From Streptomyces sp. NBC_00247 (GTDB lineage: Bacteria > Actinomycetota > Actinomycetes > Streptomycetales > Streptomycetaceae), in the NCBI RefSeq assembly GCF_036188265.1, contig NZ_CP108093.1:434001-498000 (forward strand): a stretch of 64,000 bases of DNA. Reading direction: 5' to 3'. The position numbers and the translations under genes were made by a program. This document shows positions 34,150-43,296 of the stretch, one piece after another (position 1 is the first letter of the stretch; every line of letters starts with the position of its first letter). The notes under the pieces are model-generated. The model was not told the origin of the DNA, did not search any database, and saw nothing but the letters and a program-made list of their open reading frames with translations.

Positions 34150-36426
34150 ATGCCCGCGTTCCGTTCCGACCGCGCTCCCTCTCCCGCCGTGCCGGCTCCG
34201 CCCGGCCGCCGTTCGGTCCTGGCCGGGGCCGCGGCGGTCGCCGCCGCCGCGTGCGTCCTGCCCGCCGCCGGTACGGCCTCGGCGGCGGAACGGCCCTCCG
34301 GCCGGCCGAGGACCGAGGCGTACCGCTGGCGTACCGCCGCCATCGGCGGCACCGGGTTCGTCACCGGTCTGCTGTTCCACCCGTCGGCGCGCGGACTGGC
34401 CTACGCCCGCACCGACATCGGCGGCGCCTACCGGTGGGACGCGGCGAAGGCCCACTGGACGGCCCTCACCGACTTCACGGGCTGGGACGACTGGAACCTC
34501 CTCGGCGTCGAGGCGATGGCCGTGGACCCTGCCCACCCGGACCGGGTGTACCTCGCGCTCGGCACGTACGCCCAGTCCTGGGCGTCCCCGGGGGCGGTGC
34601 TGCGCTCCGAGGACCGGGGCGCGACCTGGAGCCGTACGGACCTCACGGTGCGGCTCGGCGCCAACGAGGACGGGCGGGGCACCGGTGAACGGCTGCTGGT
34701 CGACCCGCGCGACAGCGGGACCCTCTGGCTCGGCACCCGCCACGACGGTCTGCTGCGCTCCACGGACCGGGGCGCCACCTGGGCCCCGGACACCTCCTTC
34801 CCGGCCGTGCCGTCCGCGTCCGGCCAGGGGGTCACCCTGCTGGTGGCGGCCGGGCGGACGGTGTACGCGGGCTGGGGCGACGGCGCCGCCTCGCTGTACC
34901 GCTCGACCCCGTCCGGCGGGTGGGAGCCCGTCCCCGGCGCGCCGGTGGCCGACGGGGCGACCCGGGTGCCCGTCCGCGCGGCGTACGACGCCGGCTCCCG
35001 TGCCCTGTACGTGAGCTGGGCGAACGGTCCGGGGCCGAACAACCAGAGCGACGGAGCGGTGCACCGTCTGGACACGGTGACGGGCGCCTGGTCGGACGTG
35101 ACACCGGTCGTCCCCGGCGGGGCGGACGCGTTCGGCTACGGCGGGATCGCGGTGGACGCCCGGCGTCCCGGCACGGTCGTCGTCTCCACCAACAACCGCT
35201 GGGCGCAGGTCGACACGCTCTTCCGCTCCACCGACCACGGACGCACCTGGATCTCCCTCAAGGACACGGCGGTGCTGGACGTGTCGGAGACGCCCTATCT
35301 GCGCTGGGGCGGGGAGGCCAAGTTCGGCTGGTGGATCCAGGCCGTCGCGGTCGACCCGTTCGACTCGCGCCACATCGTCTACGGGACCGGCGCCACGGTC
35401 TTCGGCACCCGGGACCTGGTGCACTGGGCGCCGGAGATCCGGGGCCTGGAGGAGTCGTCGGTACGGCACCTGGTCGCACCGCCCACCGCCCGGGGCGCCC
35501 GGCTGCTCAGCGGGCTGGGAGACATCGGGGTGATGTACCACGAGTCGCTGACCGCCTCCCCCTCGCGCGGGATGGCGTCCACGCCGGTGTTCGGCACCGC
35601 GACCGGCCTGGCCCTCGCCGCCGGCCTCCCCTCGTACGTCGTACGGACCGGCTGGCCCTCGGGGTCGAATGCCGCCGGGGCGTACTCGCGCGACGGAGGC
35701 GCCAGTTGGCAGCCGTTCGCGTCCCAGCCGGAGATCGCGGCCTCCGCGCCCGGGCCGATCGCGGTGAGCGCGGACGGGAAGACCCTGCTCTGGACGTTCA
35801 TCCACTGGGACGGCACGAAGTACCCGGCGCACCGGTCCACGGACGGCGGCGCGAGCTGGAGCGAGGTGTCGACGTTCCCGAAGGGCGCGACCCCCGTCGC
35901 CGACCCGGTGGACCCCGACCGCTTCTACGCGTACGACACGGACACCGGTACCGTCCACCGCTCCACGGACGGCGGCGCCTCCTTCACCGTCGGCGCCACC
36001 GGACTGCCCTGGGGAGACGCGCAGTTCAAGATGGCCGCCGCACCGGGCCGGACGGGCGACCTCTGGCTGTCGGCGAAGACCGGGGGGCTGCACCGTTCGA
36101 CGGACGGCGCAGGCACGTTCACGGCCGTGGCCGGCGTCCAGGAGTCGCACGCCCTGGGCTTCGGAAAGGCCGCCCCTTCCTCGCAGAAGGGCCGATCCCG
36201 GCGCCCGGGCTTCCCCGCGCTCTTCCAGACGGGTCGGGTCTCCGCGACGCACGACGGGGTGGCGGTGCTGCGCTCCGACGACGCGGGCGCCACCTGGATC
36301 CGCATCAACGACGACCAGCACCAGTGGGGGTGGACCGGTGAGGTGATCACCGGCGACCCCCGCGTCCACGGCCGGGTGTATCTGGGCACCAACGGCCGGG
36401 GCATCCAGTACGCCGAACCGGAATGA
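34150..36426 (+). CDS. Exported xyloglucanase, GH74
   Basis: A 758-residue GH74 endo-beta-1,4-glucanase or oligoxyloglucan-specific enzyme that cuts the xyloglucan backbone. The N-terminus has a Tat signal (GRRSVLAGAAAVAAAACVLP, ending near ASAAE at about residue 47). The diagnostic LAYARTDIGGAYRWD lies at 84-97, Asp89 being the presumed first catalytic Asp. Many Asp-box/BNR turns (RSEDRGATW, RSTDRGATW, RSTDHGRTW, RSTDGGASW) mark the two seven-bladed propellers. No carbohydrate-binding module is appended. The ATG at 34150 has AAGGA seven bases upstream. Its stop overlaps the GH42 start as ATGA. This gene gives the locus its substrate assignment. Confidence 0.93.
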   Translation: MPAFRSDRAPSPAVPAPPGRRSVLAGAAAVAAAACVLPAAGTASAAERPSGRPRTEAYRWRTAAIGGTGFVTGLLFHPSARGLAYARTDIGGAYRWDAAKAHWTALTDFTGWDDWNLLGVEAMAVDPAHPDRVYLALGTYAQSWASPGAVLRSEDRGATWSRTDLTVRLGANEDGRGTGERLLVDPRDSGTLWLGTRHDGLLRSTDRGATWAPDTSFPAVPSASGQGVTLLVAAGRTVYAGWGDGAASLYRSTPSGGWEPVPGAPVADGATRVPVRAAYDAGSRALYVSWANGPGPNNQSDGAVHRLDTVTGAWSDVTPVVPGGADAFGYGGIAVDARRPGTVVVSTNNRWAQVDTLFRSTDHGRTWISLKDTAVLDVSETPYLRWGGEAKFGWWIQAVAVDPFDSRHIVYGTGATVFGTRDLVHWAPEIRGLEESSVRHLVAPPTARGARLLSGLGDIGVMYHESLTASPSRGMASTPVFGTATGLALAAGLPSYVVRTGWPSGSNAAGAYSRDGGASWQPFASQPEIAASAPGPIAVSADGKTLLWTFIHWDGTKYPAHRSTDGGASWSEVSTFPKGATPVADPVDPDRFYAYDTDTGTVHRSTDGGASFTVGATGLPWGDAQFKMAAAPGRTGDLWLSAKTGGLHRSTDGAGTFTAVAGVQESHALGFGKAAPSSQKGRSRRPGFPALFQTGRVSATHDGVAVLRSDDAGATWIRINDDQHQWGWTGEVITGDPRVHGRVYLGTNGRGIQYAEPE

Positions 36427-38420
36427 GGATCGAGAACACCATGCCGTCCCTGCGTGACGCCACCCGTGGCCGCCTTCTCTTCGGCGGCGACTACAACCCC
36501 GAGCAGTGGCCCGAGGAGGTGTGGGCCGAGGACGTGGCCTTGATGAAGGAGGCCGGAGTCAACTCGGTGACACTCGGCGTCTTCTCCTGGGCGAAGATCG
36601 AACCCCGCCCGGGTGCCAGGGAGTTCGACTGGCTCGACCGACTGCTGGGGCTCATGGAGGAGAACGGCATCGGGGTGGTCCTCGCCACCCCGACCTCCTC
36701 CCCGCCGCCGTGGATGGGCGCTCTGCACCCGGAGACGCTGCCGCGCGCGGAGGACGGCTCGGTCGTCTGGTACGGCTCGCGCCAGCATTTCTGCGCGAGT
36801 TCACCGGTGTACCGCCGGTACGCCGCGGCTCTCACAGAGGACCTGGCGGCCCGGTACGCCGGCCACCCGGCGCTGACCATGTGGCACATCAACAACGAGT
36901 ACTGCACGCACTGCTACTGCGACGAGACGGCGGCGCACTTCCGCCGCTGGCTCGCCGACCGGTACGGCACCCTCGAAGCGGTCAACGAGGCCTGGGGGAC
37001 GGCTTTCTGGAGCCAGCGGTACGACACCTGGGCGGAGATCCTGCCGCCCCGCAAGGCCCAGTACACGCGCAACCCCACGCAGGTACTCGACTTCAAGCGG
37101 TTCACCTCCGACGCCCTGATGGAGTGCTACACCGCCGAGCGCGACATCGTGCGCCGCTACTCCCCCGCCCTCCCGGTGACGTCCAACTTCATGCCGTTGT
37201 GGTCGGGGCAGGACGCCTGGGCGTGGGCCGGCCAGGAGGACGTCGTCTCGGTGGACGTCTACCCGGACCCGGCGGACCCGGGAGCGGGGCAGTACAACGC
37301 GATGCTCGCCGACATGACGCGCTCGCAGGCCCGGGGACCGTGGATGCTGATGGAGCAGGCCGCGAGCGCGGTCAACTGGCGCCCGGTGAACCACCCGAAG
37401 CCCCGAGGGCTCAACCGGCTCTGGTCCCTCCAGTCGGTGGCCCGGGGAGCGGACGCCGTCTGCTACTTCCAGTGGCGCCAGTCCCGGCAGGGCTCGGAGA
37501 AGTTCCACTCCGGGATGGTGTCGCACGCGGGTCCCGATGGACGCGCCTTCGGGGAGATCACCCGCATCGGCGCCGAACTGGCCACCCTCGCACCGGAGGT
37601 GAGCGGCGCACACGCCCTGGCCGACGTCGCGGTGCTGCACGACTGGGACGCCTGGTGGGGCAGTGCGCAGGAGGGCCGCCCCTCCGCGCACCTGGACTAC
37701 CCGGAGCTCGTACAAGCCTGGCACCGGGCCCTCTGGGAGAACGGCACCGCGACCGATTTCGCCCGCCCCGAGGCCGACTTGAGCGGCTACCGGATGGTCG
37801 TGGTGCCGCAGCTCTATCTCCTGAGCGACGCGGCCGTCGACAACCTGGTCGCGTACGTGGCGGGCGGCGGCACCCTGGTCAGCGGGTTCTTCACCGGCGT
37901 CGCCGACGTGGACGACCGCATCCGGCCGGGCGGGATGGACGCACGCCTGCGGGCGCTCTTCTCGATCCGCACGCTCCACGAATGGTGGCCCGTCGAGCCG
38001 GAGGCGGGCGTCGACTGCGACGGCTTCCGGGGTCTGCTGTGGTCGGAGGAGCTGGAGGCGGACGGCACCGGCGAGACAGTGGCCGCCTACCGGGGCGGCG
38101 AACTGGACGGGCTGCCCGCCGTGCTCCGCAAGGGCGGCGCCTGGTACGTCTCGACCCTGCCGGAGCCCGCGGCCCTGCGCGAACTGCTCGGCCGGGTGGC
38201 CGGCGAGGCGGGTGTCCGGCCGGTGGTGGCGGGACTGCCGGAGGGTGTGGAGGCGGTACGCCGGGGCGAGTTGCTCTTCCTCTTCCACCACGGGCGGGGC
38301 GAGGTGACCGTGGAGCTTCCGGGGAGTCACGTCGACGTGCTCAGCGGCGCGAGGACGGACGGGACCGTGGAGTTGGGGCGTTACGGCGTGGCGGCTCTCA
38401 AGCCGGTCGGCGCGGCATGA
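36423..38420 (+). CDS. Beta-galactosidase, GH42
   Basis: A 665-residue GH42 enzyme. The acid/base is Glu159 in HINNEY and the nucleophile Glu311 in WMLMEQAAS; Cys124 and Cys161, Cys164 and Cys166 (NEYCTHCYC) form the zinc cluster found in GH42. Domains run barrel, trimerisation domain (VAVLHDWDAWW) and C-terminal beta-sandwich. No signal peptide, so it acts on imported oligosaccharides, presumably removing the beta-1,2-galactose of L and F side chains. The ATG at 36423 overlaps the GH74 stop and its own stop overlaps the GH95 start. GH42 in this role is less usual than GH2 or GH35. Confidence 0.92.
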   Translation: MRIENTMPSLRDATRGRLLFGGDYNPEQWPEEVWAEDVALMKEAGVNSVTLGVFSWAKIEPRPGAREFDWLDRLLGLMEENGIGVVLATPTSSPPPWMGALHPETLPRAEDGSVVWYGSRQHFCASSPVYRRYAAALTEDLAARYAGHPALTMWHINNEYCTHCYCDETAAHFRRWLADRYGTLEAVNEAWGTAFWSQRYDTWAEILPPRKAQYTRNPTQVLDFKRFTSDALMECYTAERDIVRRYSPALPVTSNFMPLWSGQDAWAWAGQEDVVSVDVYPDPADPGAGQYNAMLADMTRSQARGPWMLMEQAASAVNWRPVNHPKPRGLNRLWSLQSVARGADAVCYFQWRQSRQGSEKFHSGMVSHAGPDGRAFGEITRIGAELATLAPEVSGAHALADVAVLHDWDAWWGSAQEGRPSAHLDYPELVQAWHRALWENGTATDFARPEADLSGYRMVVVPQLYLLSDAAVDNLVAYVAGGGTLVSGFFTGVADVDDRIRPGGMDARLRALFSIRTLHEWWPVEPEAGVDCDGFRGLLWSEELEADGTGETVAAYRGGELDGLPAVLRKGGAWYVSTLPEPAALRELLGRVAGEAGVRPVVAGLPEGVEAVRRGELLFLFHHGRGEVTVELPGSHVDVLSGARTDGTVELGRYGVAALKPVGAA

Positions 38421-40696
38421 TCCGGGGCACCTGGGAGCCGCGGCCCGCCGTCCGCTGGGAGGACGCCTTCCTCAGCGGGAACGGTCACCACGGTGCGATG
38501 GTGTACGGCGACCCGGTCGACGACCGGGTCATCGTCAACCACCACACCCTCGTCCGGCCCAACGGCAGCGAGCACCTGCGCCCGCCGGAACTGTCCGGGG
38601 AACTCGGCCCGCTCCAGGACGCGTTGCTGGCCGGGGACACCCAGGCGGCCGAACGCTTCGGCGCGGGCCGGCCGCTGGTGTGGGTACAGCCGTTCCACCC
38701 GGCGTTCCAGACCCGGGTGCGGCGTTCCGGGACGGACGGCCTCGCGCCCCAGGGCCCGGGGGACACCGCTCCCCCGGCCGGACCCGAATCGTCGCCCTAC
38801 CGCCGCGAGGTGGACTTCACCTCGGGCGAGACCACCGCCTCCTCGGGCCACTGGCGCAGCCAGGTGTTCGTGTCGCGGGCCGACGACGTGATCGCGCAGC
38901 GCATCACCGGATTGGCGCCGGCCGTCGAGGTCTCGCTCGACCCGGCCCTGCCCGGCGCTCCGGCGGGTCTGGCCGTCGGCCGCTCGACGGTGCTGACACC
39001 GCACGGCGCCCGCCTCGCGCTGCGCCTGCGCTACCCGGACGGCGAACTGTCGTGTCTCGGCGTGACGACGCTGCGCGCCGAGGGCGGCACCGTGTCGGTG
39101 GACGGCGACGGCATCCGTGTCACGGGCGCCCAGAGCGTGCTGCTGCTCACCCGGGTGCGCCGTGGACTCGGCGACCCCGATCTCGAAGCCGAGTGGGCAG
39201 CCCTGCCGGACACCGGCTACGCCGAGCTTTTTGACCGTCACATGCCCCTGCACCGGGGCGCTTTCGCCCGTTGCGCGTTCTCCCTGCACGACGAGGAGCC
39301 GGCCCGTCGGAGCCTGCCGGGCAGTGAACTGCTGCGCCACCCGGACAGCCCCGCGCTGCTGGAGCGGTTGTTCGCGGCGGGCCGTTACCACCTGCTCTCC
39401 GCGTCGGGGCTGCTGCCACCACGGCTGACCGGCTTGTGGACGGGCGACTGGGACACCGCATGGTCGGGGGCCTTCACCACCAACGCCAACCTCAACCTCC
39501 AGGTGTCCTCGGCCTCCGCGGCGGATCTGCCCGAGGTGCTGGACGCCCATACTCGCCTGATCGAGGGCCAGTTGGAACACTGGCGGGACAACGCCAGGGC
39601 GCTCTTCGGCACCCGGGGCATCGTCGCTCCCTCCCACTCGGACGGCGAGTCGGGCCACACCCGCCACTTCCAGCGGGCCTATCCGCTGCACCTGTGGACG
39701 GCAGGCGCCGACTGGCTGTTGCAACCCCTGCTCGATCACGCGGCGGCCACCGGCGCGGTTTGGGAGTCACTGGTCTCGGCCTGTGTCGAAGTCGCCGATT
39801 TCTACACGGACTTCCTCACGCGCGAGGGTCCGGACGGGAGTGTGGCGATCGTCCCCTCGTACTCGCCGGAGAACCGCCCGGCGAACGCGAGTTGGGGCGC
39901 CGTCAACGCCACGATGGACATCGCGGCGGCCCGCCACGCGCTCACCGCGGCGGCGGACCTCGCCCCCGGGCACCCGGACGCGGGCCACTGGCGGAGTCTC
40001 GCCGGACGGCTCCCGCACTACCTGGTCAACGAGGACGGCGCGCTGGCGGAGTGGGCCTGGCCCGGACTGCGCGAGACGTACGACCATCGCCACCTCAGCC
40101 ATCTCTACCCGGTGTGGCCGCTCGACGAGATCAACCCGTACGACACCCCTCGGCTGGCCGGCGCCGCTCACCGCGCGCTGGCGCTGCGGGGTTCGGAGAA
40201 CGACTCGGCCCACGGCCATCTGCACCACGCGCTGGTCGCGGCGCGGCTGCGGGACCGCTCTCGGGTGTCCTCGGCGCTCGCGTCGGTACTGGCCGGGGAC
40301 TTCTTCCACGACTCGCTGATGAGCGCGCACTACCCGGCCCGCGACGTCTACAACGCGGACGCCGCCCACGCGTTGCCGGCCGTCGTGCTGGAGATGCTGG
40401 TGCAGTCCACGCCGGGCCGGCTGGTCCTGCTGCCCGCGCTCCCGGCCGCGTACCCGCGAGGCTCGCTCCGGGGCGTCCGCACCCGGTTCGGCGCGGCGCT
40501 GGACCTCACCTGGACCCCGGACGAGGTCACCGCGGTGCTCCGTCCGGCACGCGACGTCAGGGTCGAGTTGCGTACGGGCCCGCCGCCCGGTGCCCCGGCG
40601 GGTGCGGCGGAGCCGGGCGCGGCGTCCTGGATCACGCTCACCGCGGGGGCCGACCGGGTCCTGACGGTGCCGCGACGGGAGGCGGCCGGCCGGTGA
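38417..40696 (+). CDS. GH95 alpha-L-fucosidase/alpha-L-galactosidase-like enzyme
   Basis: A 759-residue GH95 protein: N-terminal beta-sandwich (WEDAFLSGNGHHGAMVYGDP), a linker, and an (alpha/alpha)6 barrel with LTGLWTGDWDTAWSGAFTTNANLNLQ, EWAWPGLRETYDHRHLSHLYPVWP, and a C-terminal beta domain. The Asn pair in TNANLN and the His of HRHLSHL match active-site residues of known GH95 enzymes. The following motif, usually close to GDGGTGWS, reads GSENDSAHGHLHH, so specificity and even activity need testing. Expected job: remove terminal alpha-1,2-L-fucose (or L-galactose) from F side chains in the cytosol. The ATG at 38417 overlaps the GH42 stop; last gene of the operon. Confidence 0.82.
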   Translation: MIRGTWEPRPAVRWEDAFLSGNGHHGAMVYGDPVDDRVIVNHHTLVRPNGSEHLRPPELSGELGPLQDALLAGDTQAAERFGAGRPLVWVQPFHPAFQTRVRRSGTDGLAPQGPGDTAPPAGPESSPYRREVDFTSGETTASSGHWRSQVFVSRADDVIAQRITGLAPAVEVSLDPALPGAPAGLAVGRSTVLTPHGARLALRLRYPDGELSCLGVTTLRAEGGTVSVDGDGIRVTGAQSVLLLTRVRRGLGDPDLEAEWAALPDTGYAELFDRHMPLHRGAFARCAFSLHDEEPARRSLPGSELLRHPDSPALLERLFAAGRYHLLSASGLLPPRLTGLWTGDWDTAWSGAFTTNANLNLQVSSASAADLPEVLDAHTRLIEGQLEHWRDNARALFGTRGIVAPSHSDGESGHTRHFQRAYPLHLWTAGADWLLQPLLDHAAATGAVWESLVSACVEVADFYTDFLTREGPDGSVAIVPSYSPENRPANASWGAVNATMDIAAARHALTAAADLAPGHPDAGHWRSLAGRLPHYLVNEDGALAEWAWPGLRETYDHRHLSHLYPVWPLDEINPYDTPRLAGAAHRALALRGSENDSAHGHLHHALVAARLRDRSRVSSALASVLAGDFFHDSLMSAHYPARDVYNADAAHALPAVVLEMLVQSTPGRLVLLPALPAAYPRGSLRGVRTRFGAALDLTWTPDEVTAVLRPARDVRVELRTGPPPGAPAGAAEPGAASWITLTAGADRVLTVPRREAAGR

Positions 40697-40720
40697 GCGG
40701 TCCGGCGGACCGCCGGCCGC

Positions 40721-40766
40721 CCGTGCGGGTGGGCCCGGCCCGAGGCGGTCGGGCCGGCCCGCACGG
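40721..40766. terminator. Terminator between the GH95 and lacI genes
   Basis: A two-part stem: CCGTGCGGG/CCCGCACGG outside and CCGGCCCGA/TCGGGCCGG inside, with a 5-base bulge TGGGC and a 5-base loop. It lies between convergent stops. Confidence 0.78.
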
Positions 40767-40767
40767 C

Positions 40768-41778
40768 TCACACCGCGGGGGCGGGCCCCGTACTGGCCCG
40801 TACCGTCAGCTCCGGCGCGATCAGCTCGACCTCGTCCGCGCCTCGGCCGGTGAGCTTGGCCGCCACCAGCTCGACCGCCCGGCGCCCCATCTCCTGGGCG
40901 GGAATGGCGACGGAGGTGAGCCGCACGGAGGCCTGTACCGCCACCTGTTCGGGGCAGACCGCGACCACCGAGACGTCCTCGGGCACGGCACGGCCCTGCT
41001 GCTGGAGGAGGTTGAGCAGCGGCTCCACGGCGGACTCGTTCTGGACGATGAACCCGGTGGTGCCCGGCCGTTCGTCGAAGATCCGGGACAGAGTCTGCGC
41101 CATCGCCGCGTAACCGCCCTCGCAGGGCCGGTGCAGCACGGTCACTCCGGTCTCCCGCGCCTTGGCCCGGATGCCGTCGATGGTGCGCTCGGCGAAGCCG
41201 GTGTGCCGTTCGTAGACCGCGGGTGCCTCGCCGATCACGGCGACCTCCCGGTGCCCGAGTCCGGCCAGATGATCCAGGCACAGCGCCCCGGTCGCCTCGA
41301 AGTCGAGGTCCACACAGGTCAGTCCGGCCACGTCTGCGGGCAACCCGATGAGCACGGCGGCCCGTTCGGTGTCCCGGAGCACGGGGAGGCGCTCGTCGTG
41401 CAGTTCCACGTCCATGAGGATCAGCGCGTCGGCCAGCGAACTCCCGGCGATCCGCCGGACGGCGGCCGGGCCTTCCTCACCGGTGAGGAGCAGTACGTCG
41501 TAGCCGTGCGTACGGGCGGTGGTGGCCACCGCGATGGCGATCTCCATCATCACCGGCACGTACATGTCGGTACGCAACGGCACCATCAGGGCGATGATGT
41601 TGGATCGGCTGCTGGCGAGCGCGCGGGCCCCGGCGTTGGGGTGGTAGCCGAGCTGTTGGATGCTCAGCTCCACTCGCTCCCGGGTGGGCCCGGAGATGGA
41701 CCGCTTCCCGCTGAGGACGTAGCTCACCGTGCTCGCGGAGACTCCGGCGTGCTGGGCGACCTCGGCCAGGGTGACCAT
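40768..41778 (-). CDS. LacI-family repressor of the xyloglucan locus
   Basis: A 336-residue LacI/GalR protein. The N-terminal helix-turn-helix is VTLAEVAQHAGVSASTVSYVLSG with the hinge helix PNAGARALASSRSN, followed by a periplasmic-binding-protein-like ligand domain (VVAVCPEQVAVQASVRLTSV near the C-terminus). The ATG at 41778 has GGGAG five bases upstream. Two GAAGCGCTTC palindromes precede it and two identical cores lie between the GH3 and solute-binding genes, so it very likely represses itself and both arms of the locus. The inducer is probably a xyloglucan oligosaccharide. Confidence 0.9.
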   Translation of the reverse strand: MVTLAEVAQHAGVSASTVSYVLSGKRSISGPTRERVELSIQQLGYHPNAGARALASSRSNIIALMVPLRTDMYVPVMMEIAIAVATTARTHGYDVLLLTGEEGPAAVRRIAGSSLADALILMDVELHDERLPVLRDTERAAVLIGLPADVAGLTCVDLDFEATGALCLDHLAGLGHREVAVIGEAPAVYERHTGFAERTIDGIRAKARETGVTVLHRPCEGGYAAMAQTLSRIFDERPGTTGFIVQNESAVEPLLNLLQQQGRAVPEDVSVVAVCPEQVAVQASVRLTSVAIPAQEMGRRAVELVAAKLTGRGADEVELIAPELTVRASTGPAPAV

Positions 41779-41847
41779 GCGCTCTCCCTTACGGGTGACA
41801 GTGACAGGTGACGGGACGGCAGAACAACAGCGGGAAGGAGGATGGTG

Positions 41848-41861
41848 GTGAAGCGCTTCGA
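41848..41861. promoter_or_regulatory. LacI-family operator 3 (lacI promoter)
   Basis: GTGAAGCGCTTCGA, matching the consensus at 12 of 14 positions and retaining the full GAAGCGCTTC core, 70 bases upstream of the lacI start. Probable autoregulatory site. Confidence 0.78.
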
Positions 41862-41944
41862 AACAGCCGCGTTTCCCCCAACCCCCCTCTGACATGCAGA
41901 GATCCAAACGAGCCTAGACCGACTCCGGAGAACTGTCCAGAGTG

Positions 41945-41964
41945 GTGTCGAAGCGCTTCGACAC
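41945..41964. promoter_or_regulatory. LacI-family operator 4, perfect 20-bp palindrome
   Basis: GTGTCGAAGCGCTTCGACAC, symmetrical over 20 bases, 167 bases upstream of lacI. It is the most extended of the four sites and probably the highest-affinity one. The remaining gap 41965-42366 shows no gene or further motif. Confidence 0.85.
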
Positions 41965-42366
41965 TCGGTGAGACTCAGGGACCGGGAAGTCCCGCGATGG
42001 CTCCGGACGGCTGCGGGAAGCCCGGAACCCGTTCCGTCGACGACCCGGCCCCGGCCACCGCGACCCCGTGAAACCGGCGTTCCGGTGGCGTGCGTCCGTA
42101 CGGTGCCATGGGCTGTTCCGTTCCTCGGTTCCCAGCGGGAAGACGGGGGGTTCCGGACTCGTAGTCGCCGCACGGGGCCAAAAGGTTGCCACCGATGGAG
42201 GGCCGGTTCATCGCGCGTTCGGCCGGCGGTTCCCCCGCGGGCCCGAGCGGAACCGCGACTCACCCTCGAAGGACGGTCGCCGGACATCCCGCAGCAGCCT
42301 CGCCGGCTCTCACGCAGGGCGGGAAACCGTTCGATCCCGGTTCGGCGGCGTCGCTACGCTGCGCGG

Positions 42367-43296
42367 ATGGACGAGGAAGCGACATCGGTCGACGCCAGGG
42401 ATCTTTACCAGGAACTGCTGGGACACGGGGGTCCGAACGCCTTCGGGGCGGTGGTGGCGCCGTGGCTCGCACGCGGCGCCGCCGATTACCCGGCCTGGCT
42501 GGCAACGGCGGCGGACTCGCTCTGCCGGGAGGACTTCGACGGACCGGCCGATCTCCGCAACGCGATGAGCTGGGAGCTGTACGCCCTCAGCCGGGTCAGC
42601 GACATGCTGCTCCTGGCCCATCAGCCTCCTGCCGACCCGGGGATCGAGGCACCGTGGGCCCGTCGCTCGCGCTCGCTCGACGGGTGGCCGGCGCTCGGCC
42701 TGGAGCAGTATCTCCGCCTGTTCACCGATCTTGGGCTGAAGCCGTTCCGGCCGACGGGCCCCTTCGACCCCTTCCTCCACGAAATCGTCGAAGTCGAGCA
42801 GGCCGAGGATCCGGAGGAAGCCGTCCGCGTGACCGGGACGGTCTGGCCGGGACTGTGGCTGGGGCCGCTGCTGTTCAGCCGTGCCGGCGTACGCGTCCGG
42901 GCCGGCGCCCGGCACGCGGAGCGCGGCGTCGCCGACCGCTCCCCGCTCTACTGGACCTTCCTGCGCCGCCACCGGCCCACCGTCGACCTGTCGCAGGGGT
43001 GGGGCAGCAACTCCCAGTGGCGCACCGACTTCCGCCTGGACCACCGGACGCCGACGGGCAGAAGGGTCAACGCCGACGGCCGAAGGGACCTGGACGACGG
43101 CGGAGCGAACCCCGACCCCTGCGAAGCACTGCTGACCCCTGCCGAGCGGCGTCAACTGCTGTCCAGTCGATGCCTGTTGCGCACGCCGGAGAACGTGGCC
43201 GCGCTGACAGCCGCAGACGCCTCCTGGGCGGTGGACTTCTTCCCGTACGACTGGCGGCTGCCCTCCTCCGGACACCCCGGCAGCACGACCGGGTGA
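42367..43296 (+). CDS. Hypothetical protein
   Basis: A 309-residue soluble protein that I do not recognise. It is acidic, starts MDEEATSVDARDLYQELLGHGGPNAF by its ATG at 42367 (the frame is open further upstream without plausible content), and is rich in Trp and aromatic residues: WELYALSRVSDMLLL, YWTFLRRHRPTVDL, SWAVDFFPYDWRL. There is no signal peptide, membrane helix or known catalytic motif. No clear Shine-Dalgarno is present, so translation may be weak or leaderless. It stands alone between lacI and YceI. Codon bias is typical for the chromosome, which supports its being real. Confidence 0.6.
   Translation: MDEEATSVDARDLYQELLGHGGPNAFGAVVAPWLARGAADYPAWLATAADSLCREDFDGPADLRNAMSWELYALSRVSDMLLLAHQPPADPGIEAPWARRSRSLDGWPALGLEQYLRLFTDLGLKPFRPTGPFDPFLHEIVEVEQAEDPEEAVRVTGTVWPGLWLGPLLFSRAGVRVRAGARHAERGVADRSPLYWTFLRRHRPTVDLSQGWGSNSQWRTDFRLDHRTPTGRRVNADGRRDLDDGGANPDPCEALLTPAERRQLLSSRCLLRTPENVAALTAADASWAVDFFPYDWRLPSSGHPGSTTG

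Noticed and set aside
36506..38416. Extension of the GH95 frame upstream through GH42
   Set aside because: It is the +1 frame of the GH42 gene and is not protein-like; the ATG at 38417 overlaps the GH42 stop.
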